A stretch of DNA of 64,000 nt. It comes from Nitrosopumilus piranensis. Its GTDB lineage: Archaea > Thermoproteota > Nitrososphaeria > Nitrososphaerales > Nitrosopumilaceae. The notes below the pieces were generated by a model, which saw only the letters and a list, made by a program, of their open reading frames with translations, made no database searches and had not been told where the DNA came from. A program made the translations under genes and the position numbers. The DNA is taken from assembly GCF_000875775.1 (NCBI RefSeq), contig NZ_CP010868.1, positions 744,001-808,000 on the forward strand, in the 5' to 3' direction. Positions 1-8,761 of this stretch are shown here, one piece after another (position 1 is the stretch's first letter; the number at the start of each line of letters is the position of its first letter).

Positions 1-1
1 A

Positions 2-352
2 AAGTTTTTTGAAAATTCTGATATTAATTTAGATAAGATTGATTCTATCACTACTATCTTTGATGGAACTGCAAAAGAAGCTGTATCACTATTTCCTGCA
101 AACATCAACGTTGCAGCGCTTTTATCATTAACAGGAATTGGCAGTAAACAAACTAAAGTTAGAATTCTTGCAGATCCTAATACTGACAAAAACACTCATC
201 ATATTGAGGCCTCAGGAAAATTTGGTAAAATGACATTCACGATTGAGAATTTTCCAGATAAAAATAACCCTAAAACTAGCAGATTGGCAATTCTTTCAGC
301 CATTGAGACATTGAAGAAATATTGCTCAGATGAAATACAAATTGGCACGTAA
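2..352 (+). CDS. nadX: L-aspartate dehydrogenase, C-terminal part (5' end outside window)
   Basis: Open from the window edge to TAA at 350-352, about 116 residues. The sequence carries the C-terminal catalytic domain of the aspartate dehydrogenase (DUF108) family: an F-x-G-x-A-x-EAV-x-x-FP-x-N-x-NVAA-like stretch near the start, then a VRILADP segment and a NPKTSRLAILS segment. The enzyme oxidises aspartate to iminoaspartate, the substrate of NadA encoded 94 bp downstream, replacing NadB. The NAD-binding N-terminal domain must lie upstream of the window. Family assignment is firm; the gene is partial only because of the window cut. Confidence 0.88.
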   Translation, partial: KFFENSDINLDKIDSITTIFDGTAKEAVSLFPANINVAALLSLTGIGSKQTKVRILADPNTDKNTHHIEASGKFGKMTFTIENFPDKNNPKTSRLAILSAIETLKKYCSDEIQIGT

Positions 353-445
353 CATGGCAATTATTGCCACTATTGTTCACATGTATGAAAATTCTAGGCG
401 AGATCCCATTCTTTAAATCCCCACAACTCAAATTTTCAATGGTTT

Positions 446-1402
446 ATGCTCGTACAACAAACCTCTAAACTAAAAGAAGAGATACTTCGACTCAAAAAGG
501 AAAAAGATGTGGTAATCCTTGCTCATAATTATCAGGTACCTGAAGTTCAAGATGTGGCTGATTTTACAGGAGATTCGTTAGGGTTATCCCGGCAAGCTGC
601 TAAGGTTCCACAAAAGACAATTCTTTTTTGTGGTGTAAACTTTATGGCAGAAACGGCCGCAATTATCAGTCCCCAAAAAAAAGTAATCTTACCAGATTTG
701 GAAGCAGGATGCTCGTTATCTGATTCTATTACTGTTGATGAATTAAGAGATTGGAAGAAACAACATCCAGGTGCTATTGCAGTGGGGTATGTTAACACAA
801 CTGCAGAAATTAAAGCAGAACTTGATTATTGCTGCACTTCATCAAATGCAGTAAATGTTGTTAAAGCAATTCCTGAAGACAACGAAATTTTATTTTTACC
901 TGACATGTTCTTGGGTTCATATGTTGCAAAAATGACTGGAAGAAAAAATATGCACATATGGGCTGGTGAGTGCCATGTCCATGCAGGAATCACACCTGAA
1001 GATGTAACTAAAAAATTGGATTCAATGAAGGATGCAGAATTTGTAATTCATCCTGAATGTAGTTGTACCACTCCAATGATGTATGATGTTGCAGATGGAA
1101 GTTTTGATGATCAAAAAGTCTCGATTCTTTCTACAGAAGGAATGTTAAATCATGTAAAAGAATCAAAAGCTAAAAACTTTGTTGTTGCAACTGAAACAGG
1201 AATTTTGTATAGGATGAGGCAACAAAACCCTGGAAAAACATTCATTCCTGCTTCTGAAAAAGCTGAATGCCAATACATGAAAATGATTACTCTTGAAAAA
1301 GTGTATGATGCACTTGTTGATGAAAAAAATGTTGTGACTGTTCCAAAAGAGATTGCAGATAAGGCACGTTTGGCAATTAATAGAATGCTTACAATAAGCT
1401 AG
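446..1402 (+). CDS. nadA: Quinolinate synthase NadA
   Basis: 318 residues, normal for an archaeal NadA. It condenses iminoaspartate with dihydroxyacetone phosphate to quinolinate using a [4Fe-4S] cluster. Three cysteines in the expected contexts can serve as cluster ligands: C89 in the GCS motif after the GVNFMAET block, C176 in AGECHVHAG, and C275 in AECQYMK. The start ATG at 446 puts the HNYQ motif near residue 27, as in homologues. nadX lies upstream and nadC is nearby on the other strand, so the window holds the whole aspartate-to-nicotinate mononucleotide route. Confidence 0.95.
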   Translation: MLVQQTSKLKEEILRLKKEKDVVILAHNYQVPEVQDVADFTGDSLGLSRQAAKVPQKTILFCGVNFMAETAAIISPQKKVILPDLEAGCSLSDSITVDELRDWKKQHPGAIAVGYVNTTAEIKAELDYCCTSSNAVNVVKAIPEDNEILFLPDMFLGSYVAKMTGRKNMHIWAGECHVHAGITPEDVTKKLDSMKDAEFVIHPECSCTTPMMYDVADGSFDDQKVSILSTEGMLNHVKESKAKNFVVATETGILYRMRQQNPGKTFIPASEKAECQYMKMITLEKVYDALVDEKNVVTVPKEIADKARLAINRMLTIS

Positions 1403-1407
1403 TTTGA

Positions 1408-1821
1408 GTGATTATTTTGGTAGGGTTGTTTAGTAGGACTCCAAAGGACCCTAATCAAAAACGAAATGCTGAAAAGTTCAAAGAATTCAAAAAACTTGCA
1501 AAACAGAAAAAATATGATGAGGCCTTAAAATCAGGTACAGAATACCTTAGGATGGTCCCAAACAATCATGATGCATTGTTTACTGTTGGCGGAATTTATT
1601 ATCTGAAAAAAAAATACAAAACTGCCATTTCTTACTTTGAGAAAGCACTTGATGTTGCTGAATTTGATGTCGATGTTTTGCTCCTGAAGGCATATTCTCA
1701 TCAAAAACTAGGTGAAAACAAGCGTGCAATTCAATGCTGTGAAAAAATCAAAGAGGTTGATCCAAAAAACAAGGCTGTATCTGCATTGCTACCTGAACTA
1801 AAAATGAAAAAACAAGATTAA
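1408..1821 (+). CDS. TPR repeat protein
   Basis: 137 residues from GTG 1408, five bases after the nadA stop, so probably cotranscribed with it. Residues 35-130 form tandem tetratricopeptide-like helices (KQKKYDEALKSGTEYL, NHDALFTVGGIYYLKKKYKTAISYFEKAL, and a third repeat). The N-terminus is short and basic and there is no signal peptide. It is probably a cytoplasmic protein-interaction scaffold; its partner is unknown. A TTG a few codons downstream is an alternative start. Confidence 0.75.
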   Translation: MIILVGLFSRTPKDPNQKRNAEKFKEFKKLAKQKKYDEALKSGTEYLRMVPNNHDALFTVGGIYYLKKKYKTAISYFEKALDVAEFDVDVLLLKAYSHQKLGENKRAIQCCEKIKEVDPKNKAVSALLPELKMKKQD

Positions 1822-1886
1822 TGATAATTAAAACTTGCTATTTCATAACAAGTATCTGGTAAATAGTTTAGACAATTTTTTACCAT

Positions 1887-2507
1887 ATGATGGAGCAAAA
1901 AACTACCATTTCACTATTATCTGTGTTATCTGTGGTGATTCTATTCTCAGGAAACACTGTATTTGCACAAAATGACGTATCTGAATTCGAATCTACAACT
2001 ATTTCTGGAGATGAAATAAAGACTAGTTCTGTAGCAAAACAAATGCTTGAAAAAATCAAACAATCTAAAAAAATTCTCAAAGAACTTCAAGCTGGAACCC
2101 AACTAACAAAAACCCCTGAACAACTAGCAATTGATGAGCAAAGAAAACTTTCACAAGAACTTCTTCAAAAACAGCTTGATAGAATGAATAAAGATTATGA
2201 ACCATATACTCCAAGAAATACATTTGCTACTTTTCTTACTGGGGTAAATGCCACTCATCATGGAATTTATTGGGATCAATTCAATTATGTTGAAAAAAAG
2301 ATTCATCTTGGACGTGCAGCAAAACAAATGGTTCTTGATAATGGTGGAACATACCAAGAAGCACTAAAGGAATATGTAAAATTTGCATCTCTTACACGTG
2401 TAGAGATGATTCAATTCAATGAGGAACTCAATGTGAAATATGGATTTGCAGATGCAAAAACTCAACAAAATTTTGATATATATGGAAAGTTGCCTAGGTA
2501 TGATTAG
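1887..2507 (+). CDS. Secreted hypothetical protein
   Basis: 206 residues. It starts with a signal peptide: short N-region, hydrophobic core SLLSVLSVVILFSG, and cleavage after VFA around residue 27. The mature part is charged and helical, with a Lys-rich coiled-coil-like segment at about residues 50-75. No enzyme motif is visible. It ends ten bases before the convergent nadC end. I do not recognise the family; it is probably a lineage-specific exported protein. Confidence 0.7.
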   Translation: MMEQKTTISLLSVLSVVILFSGNTVFAQNDVSEFESTTISGDEIKTSSVAKQMLEKIKQSKKILKELQAGTQLTKTPEQLAIDEQRKLSQELLQKQLDRMNKDYEPYTPRNTFATFLTGVNATHHGIYWDQFNYVEKKIHLGRAAKQMVLDNGGTYQEALKEYVKFASLTRVEMIQFNEELNVKYGFADAKTQQNFDIYGKLPRYD

Positions 2508-2516
2508 ATTCTAAAC

Positions 2517-3335
2517 TCAAATTTCTAAACTCATGTCAATTCCTTTAACAGAGTTTGTAATGCTGCCCACTGAAATAATATCTACCCCTGTTTTCCCATA
2601 TTTAGAAATATTTTTAGAATTTATCCCTCCTGATGCTTCAAGTAAAACTTTATTTCGTAATTTTTGATTTTTGAGAACTTGTATTGTCTTTTTGATTTGA
2701 TTTGGAGTAAAGTTGTCTAGCATGATAATTGTTGCACCTTCTTTTGCAACAAGTAATGCATCTGCAGTATTTTCAACTTCAACTTCAAATTTCTTGTGTT
2801 TTTTCTTTGCTTTTTTGATTAATGATTCTAATGAATTACTAACTGCAATATGGTTGTCTTTAATCATAACCATTTCATCTAGTCTTAGTCTGTGTTTTTT
2901 ACCTCCTCCTATCTCTACTGCCTGTTTGTCAAAGTATCGTAGCCCTGGCGCTGTCTTTCTTGTAGCATAGATTTTTGTTTTTTTTGGAATTTTTTTTACT
3001 AACTCTTGTGTCTGAGTTGCAATTCCACTCATTCTTGTTAAAAGATTAAGTGCTGTTCTCTCACACGTCAAAATTTTTCCAGCATTACCTGAAATGGTCA
3101 TCACTGTTTGATTTGGTTGTATTTTTGAGCCATCTTTTTTTAAAATTTTTACATTACATCCTTTAATCTTAAAAATTTCTTTTGCATGTGTTACTCCTCC
3201 TATAATTGCAGGTTCGCGTGAAATTATTTTAGCTGTGATTTTTTTCTTTGGTAAAAGCAAACTGGTGATATCCCCTTTGCCTATGTCTTCTGCTAGAAAT
3301 TGTGCTAACTGCTTTTTTGAATTAAATGACAACAT
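2517..3335 (-). CDS. nadC: Nicotinate-nucleotide pyrophosphorylase (quinolinate phosphoribosyltransferase)
   Basis: 272 residues, full length. It converts quinolinate and PRPP to nicotinate mononucleotide. Diagnostic blocks are seen in order: EDIGKGDITS at the N-terminus, ERTALNLLTRMSGIAT, TRKTAPGLR, GGGKKHRLRLDEMVMIKDNH, EVEVEN, and the glycine-rich phosphate-binding end LEASGGI followed by GVDIISVGSIT. It completes the NAD branch with nadX and nadA, which are read convergently from the other strand. Confidence 0.96.
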   Translation of the reverse strand: MLSFNSKKQLAQFLAEDIGKGDITSLLLPKKKITAKIISREPAIIGGVTHAKEIFKIKGCNVKILKKDGSKIQPNQTVMTISGNAGKILTCERTALNLLTRMSGIATQTQELVKKIPKKTKIYATRKTAPGLRYFDKQAVEIGGGKKHRLRLDEMVMIKDNHIAVSNSLESLIKKAKKKHKKFEVEVENTADALLVAKEGATIIMLDNFTPNQIKKTIQVLKNQKLRNKVLLEASGGINSKNISKYGKTGVDIISVGSITNSVKGIDMSLEI

Positions 3336-3375
3336 TATGGTAAAACATAAGTTTGATTTTAAAGATTTAGAAATT

Positions 3376-3564
3376 TTATGTTACCTTAATTGCATACTTG
3401 CCTTTTTGAGTAATACCTAAAGTTTTTGAAATCTCAGAATTTGTTGGATCAACTACTAGTACTACTCCATTCCAGTCTGGTGTCAAATCTGATGATTTGC
3501 ATACTGGACAAACTTTTCCAACAGTTACATATTTGCATTTTCTGCATGCCATCTCTCGTGCCAT
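3376..3564 (-). CDS. spt4: Transcription elongation factor Spt4 (RNA polymerase subunit E'')
   Basis: 62 residues, typical for archaeal Spt4/RpoE2. Two CxxC pairs (ACRKC at residues 6-10 and CPVC at 19-22) form a zinc ribbon, followed by the NGVVLVVDP-x-x-S core and ending in GKYAIKV. It partners Spt5 to make RNA polymerase processive. It lies one base downstream of the rpo7 stop and is surely cotranscribed with it, the usual archaeal pairing. Confidence 0.93.
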   Translation of the reverse strand: MAREMACRKCKYVTVGKVCPVCKSSDLTPDWNGVVLVVDPTNSEISKTLGITQKGKYAIKVT

Positions 3565-3565
3565 C

Positions 3566-4150
3566 TTAACTTGCCTCTACTTTAGCTTCTTCTGCTTCAC
3601 CAGAAGATTTCTTAATCTCTTCTTCAATCCATTCATCTGCACCAAGGAATGGCTGTCGGCATGTGATTCCAATCTTTCCCATTGCAGCTGCCTTACCTAA
3701 TGATACCGCAGTAATTCTTGCACGAAGTGTTGAACCAACTTTTAATGTTCTACCACTTTGATTAGCTAAAATCATTCCTGATTTTACATCACTCTTAAGA
3801 TAATCATCCATCACTTGTGATAAGTGAAGTAATGCATCAGTAGGACCAATTCTTACAAATGCCCCAAAGTCTGTAATATCTACAATTTCTCCTTGCACAA
3901 TTTCTTGTAACTTTGGATAAAATGTCAATGCTTCAAATTGAACTCTGTGGAATGTTCCACCATCACCTGCAATCATCTTTCCCATTTCATCAACTTTAGC
4001 ATCTAAAATCATAATGATGTAACCTAAATCTGCATTAATCATACTCTCGTACTTTTCTTTGAGAATATTCACTGCTGCCTTTTTGAGTGTAGTTCCAAAC
4101 AAGCTTGGAGGAATCCTCACAACGTCAACTAGGGTAGATATAGAAAACAA
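3566..4150 (-). CDS. rpo7: RNA polymerase subunit Rpo7 (RpoE')
   Basis: 194 residues. An N-terminal RNP-like domain (about 1-80, starting MFSISTLVDVVRIPPSLFG) is followed by an S1/OB RNA-binding domain (about 82-165; GEIVDITDFGAFVRIGPTDALLHLSQV). Rpo7 forms the polymerase stalk with Rpo4. The C-terminal Glu/Ala-rich tail is a lineage extension. A TATA-like TTCATAAATT about 28 nt upstream of the ATG fits a leaderless transcript covering rpo7 and spt4. Confidence 0.95.
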   Translation of the reverse strand: MFSISTLVDVVRIPPSLFGTTLKKAAVNILKEKYESMINADLGYIIMILDAKVDEMGKMIAGDGGTFHRVQFEALTFYPKLQEIVQGEIVDITDFGAFVRIGPTDALLHLSQVMDDYLKSDVKSGMILANQSGRTLKVGSTLRARITAVSLGKAAAMGKIGITCRQPFLGADEWIEEEIKKSSGEAEEAKVEAS

Positions 4151-4265
4151 CTGTGCTGTTTTTCTTGAATTTCAATTTATGAATCTTTGGGTAATTTGGG
4201 CATGTTTTTCTAAAGATTTTGCTAATTTTTGAAAATATTGACAATTTCTTATGGCCTCCGACTTA

Positions 4266-4276
4266 TGTTTAAATAA
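4266..4276 (+). promoter_or_regulatory. TATA box of the Mrp gene
   Basis: TTTAAATA at 4268-4275 is centred about 28 nt upstream of ATG 4299, the spacing expected for a leaderless archaeal mRNA. It therefore argues for the start at 4299 over the in-frame ATG at 4251, which lies upstream of this box. Confidence 0.55.
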
Positions 4277-4298
4277 TGTAGACGGGTTTTTTGACGCA

Positions 4299-5411
4299 AT
4301 GGTTGGAATAGATCAAGTTCTTGAAAAACTCAGTACTGTCATTGATCCTGATTTGAAAAAAGATATTGTATCAATGGGAATGATTAAAGATTTAGAACTT
4401 AATGATGGAAATTTGAAATTTACCTTAGAATTAACTACTCCTGCTTGTCCTTTCAACGTGGAAATTGAGGATGATGTAAGAAAAGCAATTGGTGAACTTA
4501 CTGAACTGAAAAATTTTGACATGAATGTAACTGCAAAAGTGATGGAAGGTCGTTCACTTGATGCAGATACTGGAATGGCTACAGTCAAGAACATTATTGG
4601 GGTTGCAAGTGGAAAAGGCGGTGTAGGAAAATCAACAGTCTCATTGAATTTAGCTTTGGCATTACAGCAAACAGGTGCTAAAGTTGGATTGCTAGATGCT
4701 GACATCTATGGTCCAAGCATTCCTTTGATGTTAGGAATGAAGGATGGTTATATGGAGGTTGAAGAGAATAAACTTCAACCCGCAGAAGCAAACGGTCTCA
4801 AAGTTGTTTCCTTTGGCTTCTTTGCAGAGCAAGCACATCAAGCCGCAATTTATCGTGGCCCAATTATTTCAGGCATCCTTAAACAATTTCTAGTTGATAC
4901 AAACTGGTCTGACTTGGACTATCTTATTGTAGATCTTCCACCTGGAACTGGTGATATCCCATTAACACTTGCACAAACAATTCCTATTACAGGAATCTTA
5001 GTTGTTACTACTCCTCAAGATGTTGCAAGTAATGTTGCAGTAAAGGCCATTGGAATGTTTGAGAAACTAAATGTTCCAATTATTGGAGTTGTTGAAAACA
5101 TGAGTCATTTCATATGTCCTAACTGTGATGAAAAACATTACATCTTTGGTGATGGTGGTGCAAAGAAAATTAGTGAACAATTTAAAATGCCTTTCTTAGG
5201 TGAAATTCCATTAAACTCTGGAATCATGTCTGGTTCAGATGTAGGAAAACCAATCATGATTACAAACCCTGATTCTCCAAGTGCTAAAGCATTTAGAATT
5301 GCTGCAAAAAATATTGCTGCACAATGTAGTATTCTTGCAGCAAAACTTCAAGAAGAGGTGGCATCAGAGGGCTCGAGCGAAGAATCTGCTCCAGAGGCAA
5401 GTTCAAACTAG
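4299..5411 (+). CDS. Mrp/Nbp35-family Fe-S cluster carrier ATPase with MIP18 (DUF59) domain
   Basis: About 370 residues. The N-terminal DUF59/MIP18 domain (about 1-85; IDPDLKKDIVSMGMIKDL, and a TTPACPF cysteine) is followed by a P-loop domain with the deviant Walker A GKGGVGKST, the switch LLDADIYGPS, LIVDLPPGTGD and a C-terminal CPNC pair that can hold a bridging [4Fe-4S] cluster between two subunits. It assembles and delivers Fe-S clusters in the cytoplasm. The tail is Ser/Glu/Ala-rich. An alternative ATG at 4251 is less likely because of the TATA position. Confidence 0.93.
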   Translation: MVGIDQVLEKLSTVIDPDLKKDIVSMGMIKDLELNDGNLKFTLELTTPACPFNVEIEDDVRKAIGELTELKNFDMNVTAKVMEGRSLDADTGMATVKNIIGVASGKGGVGKSTVSLNLALALQQTGAKVGLLDADIYGPSIPLMLGMKDGYMEVEENKLQPAEANGLKVVSFGFFAEQAHQAAIYRGPIISGILKQFLVDTNWSDLDYLIVDLPPGTGDIPLTLAQTIPITGILVVTTPQDVASNVAVKAIGMFEKLNVPIIGVVENMSHFICPNCDEKHYIFGDGGAKKISEQFKMPFLGEIPLNSGIMSGSDVGKPIMITNPDSPSAKAFRIAAKNIAAQCSILAAKLQEEVASEGSSEESAPEASSN

Positions 5412-5422
5412 AATCGATTTTT

Positions 5423-5917
5423 GTGAAGTTACCTAACGCTCTAAGAGAACAAATGAAAAATCCTTTAGGTTTACTTTTACCTGAAAATCAAACTGACAAG
5501 GAAAATATTCTCAAGCACCTTAATGAAAACACGTATCTCATCACTGTTGGTGATAGAACTACTGAAAAGATGATAAAATATGATTTGATTCCTTCTTTAC
5601 AAATTGTAGATGGAATTGAGAAAAGAGAAAAAAGAGAACCCCCAAAACTTGCAAATGCAACTGAAATTACAGTGGATAATCCAGCATCCGAGATAACTTC
5701 TCAAAGTATTGATTTAATTAAAAAAGCATTCTCAATGGAATCTCCAGTAAGGATTCTTGTAAATGGTGAAGAAGACCTCTTAGTTTTACCAGTTTGTGTT
5801 TACGCTCCAAAAAATTCTGTTGTAATGTATGGACAGCCAAATGAGGGTCTAGTTATAGTCAAAATCACCTCAGAAATTAGAAATAAAGCACAAAGTCTAC
5901 TTGATTTAATGGAATAA
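5423..5917 (+). CDS. GTP-dependent dephospho-CoA kinase (DUF359 family)
   Basis: 164 residues from GTG 5423, eleven bases after the Mrp gene. Family-typical blocks are the N-terminal GLLLPEN, VGDRTTEKMI, PSLQIVDG (substrate pocket acidic residue), ILVNGEEDLLVLP and VMYGQPNEGLVIV. This archaeal family carries out the last step of CoA synthesis using GTP and is unrelated to bacterial CoaE. The function is assigned from family knowledge. Confidence 0.9.
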   Translation: MKLPNALREQMKNPLGLLLPENQTDKENILKHLNENTYLITVGDRTTEKMIKYDLIPSLQIVDGIEKREKREPPKLANATEITVDNPASEITSQSIDLIKKAFSMESPVRILVNGEEDLLVLPVCVYAPKNSVVMYGQPNEGLVIVKITSEIRNKAQSLLDLME

Positions 5918-5980
5918 CGGGGTATGATGAGACGGTGGCTGTATGATTTATGATTACACTACTAAAACCTCTGACCCTAT
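5918..5980 (+). ncRNA. Candidate C/D box sRNA (2'-O-methylation guide)
   Basis: It lies directly after the dephospho-CoA kinase stop. The C box ATGATGA (5924-5930) matches the consensus RUGAUGA exactly. A D'-like CTGT (5939-5942), a C'-like ATGATTA (5950-5956) and a perfect D box CTGA (5971-5974) follow. The G-run before C (5919-5922) and CCCT after D can pair as a terminal stem. The guide next to D would be ACACTACTAAAACCT (5956-5970). Size and spacing fit archaeal C/D RNAs; the target was not identified. Confidence 0.6.
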
Positions 5981-6069
5981 TAATTCATAATTTTGAATAA
6001 TGAAAATCAACTAACTTTCTTACAACAATTGACATTCCAAGATAAACACAGATTGCATGACTGGATTAT

Positions 6070-6447
6070 GTGAAACTTGATCCTGAACTGAAATTGCAAA
6101 TTCTAGAAAAAGTTGGGATTTACTCTAATAGATTTTCCATTTCTGAACCTACAATTCTATTAACCACGAAAGAGGTTCTAGATGCGCCAAAGGAGATGAC
6201 AGAAGGAAGACGTACATCTGCTTACAAGTACTATGGAGTTTCTTACCTTCAGCACAATCTAGTTTTTATTAACGTGAGAAAAATTCCTGATGAGAAGACT
6301 CTTGAAAATACAATTGTTCATGAATTGATCCATATGAGATTCCCATATCTTGCACATGGTAAGAGATTCAACAAGCTTGTAAGGCAAGGCTTACGTGGTA
6401 AATCATTTTTGCCATATAGAAAAAGAAGCAAGATCTCTGCTATTTGA
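6070..6447 (+). CDS. Zincin-like metallopeptidase (YgjP/SprT-like)
   Basis: 125 residues from GTG 6070. The zinc site is clear: HELIH at residues 84-88 with catalytic E85 and a probable third ligand H96 in LAHGKRF, within a pattern resembling YgjP/SprT-like proteins. There is no signal peptide or membrane segment, so it is probably cytoplasmic. The substrate is unknown; DNA-protein crosslink repair is one role in related SprT proteins but nothing here shows it. Confidence 0.7.
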   Translation: MKLDPELKLQILEKVGIYSNRFSISEPTILLTTKEVLDAPKEMTEGRRTSAYKYYGVSYLQHNLVFINVRKIPDEKTLENTIVHELIHMRFPYLAHGKRFNKLVRQGLRGKSFLPYRKRSKISAI

Positions 6448-6482
6448 TTTATATTTCCCAGATATGGGCAAGCGAGTATAAC

Positions 6483-8522
6483 ATGGAAATCTCTGAGATT
6501 CTGCCATTTATCGCAGGAATTGCATCATTTTTAGTCGCTGGATGTTTAGTTGCTTGGATTTCAAAGCAACCTTCCGGAACAAAAGAGATGATGGATATCT
6601 CAAATGCTGTTAAAGTTGGTGCTGCAGCATTTCTAAAAAGAGAAATGAAAATTATCATTCCTGTTGCAATTGCATTAACAGTAATTATTGGAGCATTTCT
6701 TACTCCCTCAAATGGTCTTGCATTTGCAGTTGGTGCAGCATTATCTGCAGTTGCAGGAATCATATCATTAAAAATTACAGTAAAAGCAGCAGTAAGGGCT
6801 GCACATCTAAGTAGTGATGGTTTAGGAAAAACATTTGCTATGGCCTTTAGAGGTGGCGCAACTGTAGGGCTTGCAGTACCTGCAATGGCATTAATGGCAA
6901 TTGCTGGTTTATATGTCATTTTCCCTGATCCAATCACAATTGCTGGTGTAGGAATTGGTGCAAGTCTAATTGCATTATTCATTAGAATTGGTGGTGGTAT
7001 TTTCACAAAGGCTGCTGATATGGGTGCTGACTTGGTAGGAAAAGTTGAGGCAAATATTCCTGAAGATGATCCTAGAAACCCTGCAACTATTGCAGATAAC
7101 GTAGGAGACAATGTTGGAGATGCAGCAGGAATGGGCTCTGATGTTTACGAGTCTTATATTGTTACAATTTTAGCAGCATTACTAATTGCAGCATTAATTG
7201 GTGCACCAAACTATTTCCTTTATCCAATTCTTATTGGTTCATCTGGAATGATTGCATCAATCATTGGAGTTGTAATTGTTGGTTCAAAAGGAGTAACTGA
7301 TGTAATGAAACCGCTTAATCGTTCATTTTATGTTTCAGCTGCAATTGCAATTGCATTAAACTATGTATTTATCACACAATTTATTGAACAATCTACAGCA
7401 GGAATTGCTTTATTCGGCACTACTGTGATTGGTGTTATTTTGGTTCCAGTAATTCAAAAAATTACAGACCAGTATACTAGTTACAAGCATGGCCCAGTAA
7501 ATGAAATTGCAGATTCTGCAAAGTGGGGATATGCATCATTAACATTAATGGGTATCATCAAAGGAATGCAATCAACAGGACCATTCATGATTGCACTAGT
7601 TGTTGCAATTATCATCTCATACAGCATTTCAGCAGCTGCTGCACCTGAAGGCACAGACCCTGTATTGTATGGAATATTTGGAACTTCTCTTACTGCAATG
7701 GCGATGCTTAGTCTTGCAGGTATAGTACTAAGCATTGATGCATTTGGCCCAATTGCAGATAATGCAGGTGGAATTGTTGAGATGACTGGAATGGGAGAGG
7801 AAAACCGTAAAGTCACAGATGAAATTGATGCAGTTGGAAATACCACTAAAGCAGTTACAAAGGGATTTGCCATTGCAAGTGCTGCATTAGCTGCGTTAGC
7901 CATGATTCAGGCATTCCAGTTTGAAGCAGCTCATATCTTTGAAGGTGTTTTAGATTTAGATTATAGTTTAACAAACCCTGCAATTATTGTAGGTCTTTTA
8001 ATTGGTGGTTTGATTCCATTTATCATCACAGGCCAACTAATCAATGGTGTATCTCGTGCTGCTGGAAAGATGGTTGATGAGGTTAGAAGACAATTCAAAT
8101 CCGATCCAGAAATCCTTACTGGTAAATCTAAACCTGATTATGCAAAATGTGTAGACATTGCAACTGTTGCCTCTATTAGAGAACTTTGGAAACCTGCAAT
8201 TGTTGCAATCATTGCCCCAATCATTCTAGGTGTATTGTTAGGTCCAACTGCAGTAGCTGGCTTGCTAATGGGTGCTGTAGTTACTGGAATTCTACTTGCA
8301 TATCACTTGGCAAACACTGGTGGTGCATGGGATAATGCTAAGAAACTTGTTGAGATGAAAGGTGAAAAAGGTTCTGAAGTTCACAAAGTAGCAGTTGTTG
8401 GTGATATTATTGGTGACCCTTACAAAGACACTGCAGGTCCAGCACTTAACACTGTAATCAAATTGCTAAACACAATTGCAATTGTATTTGTCTCAGCATT
8501 TGTTGCAATTATCGCACTTTAA
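6483..8522 (+). CDS. hppA: Membrane-bound proton-translocating pyrophosphatase, K+-independent type
   Basis: 679 residues from ATG 6483; a TATA-like TTTATAT at about 6448-6454 supports this leaderless start. The multi-spanning protein has the substrate signature around DPRNPATIADNVGDNVGD and the C-terminal GDTVGDP-like block (VGDIIGDPYKDTAGP). In the cytoplasmic motif GNTTKAVTKGFAI a lysine occupies the position that makes the enzyme independent of K+ in characterised relatives. It couples pyrophosphate hydrolysis to H+ export. A soluble pyrophosphatase is also encoded at 48315. It converges on the next gene with a 4-bp overlap. Confidence 0.95.
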   Translation: MEISEILPFIAGIASFLVAGCLVAWISKQPSGTKEMMDISNAVKVGAAAFLKREMKIIIPVAIALTVIIGAFLTPSNGLAFAVGAALSAVAGIISLKITVKAAVRAAHLSSDGLGKTFAMAFRGGATVGLAVPAMALMAIAGLYVIFPDPITIAGVGIGASLIALFIRIGGGIFTKAADMGADLVGKVEANIPEDDPRNPATIADNVGDNVGDAAGMGSDVYESYIVTILAALLIAALIGAPNYFLYPILIGSSGMIASIIGVVIVGSKGVTDVMKPLNRSFYVSAAIAIALNYVFITQFIEQSTAGIALFGTTVIGVILVPVIQKITDQYTSYKHGPVNEIADSAKWGYASLTLMGIIKGMQSTGPFMIALVVAIIISYSISAAAAPEGTDPVLYGIFGTSLTAMAMLSLAGIVLSIDAFGPIADNAGGIVEMTGMGEENRKVTDEIDAVGNTTKAVTKGFAIASAALAALAMIQAFQFEAAHIFEGVLDLDYSLTNPAIIVGLLIGGLIPFIITGQLINGVSRAAGKMVDEVRRQFKSDPEILTGKSKPDYAKCVDIATVASIRELWKPAIVAIIAPIILGVLLGPTAVAGLLMGAVVTGILLAYHLANTGGAWDNAKKLVEMKGEKGSEVHKVAVVGDIIGDPYKDTAGPALNTVIKLLNTIAIVFVSAFVAIIAL

Positions 8523-8704
8523 TTTTCTTCAACAACTAGAGTCATATCTAATTCATCAATCTGAGCTTGAATTGCTTTTTTCAAAGTTTCATTATGTGCA
8601 TCACAGAATTTGAAATAATTGTCTGCGGTTTGAAAACATCCGCAAATCCATCTTGTTTTTTTATCTCCTTCTACAGTCCACTTTGAATATTTTTGTTCAT
8701 TCAT
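8519..8704 (-). CDS. Small zinc-binding-like hypothetical protein
   Basis: About 61 residues from ATG 8704 (a TTG start nine bases earlier is possible). The centre holds ICGCFQTADNYFKFCDAH, three cysteines and a histidine spaced like a zinc site, followed by a charged helix. It resembles short thaumarchaeal proteins that recognise no known domain. Its 3' end overlaps the hppA end by 4 bp. Confidence 0.6.
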   Translation of the reverse strand: MNEQKYSKWTVEGDKKTRWICGCFQTADNYFKFCDAHNETLKKAIQAQIDELDMTLVVEEN

Positions 8705-8761
8705 ACACAACAAATACTTGTTAATCTAAAAAATGTGTCTTATAGAAAAAGGAAAAAATGT

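Noticed and set aside
6449-7111. Long open frame on the minus strand inside hppA
   Set aside because: It is an antisense shadow of the pyrophosphatase, with no domain and no promoter; the plus-strand gene has full motifs.
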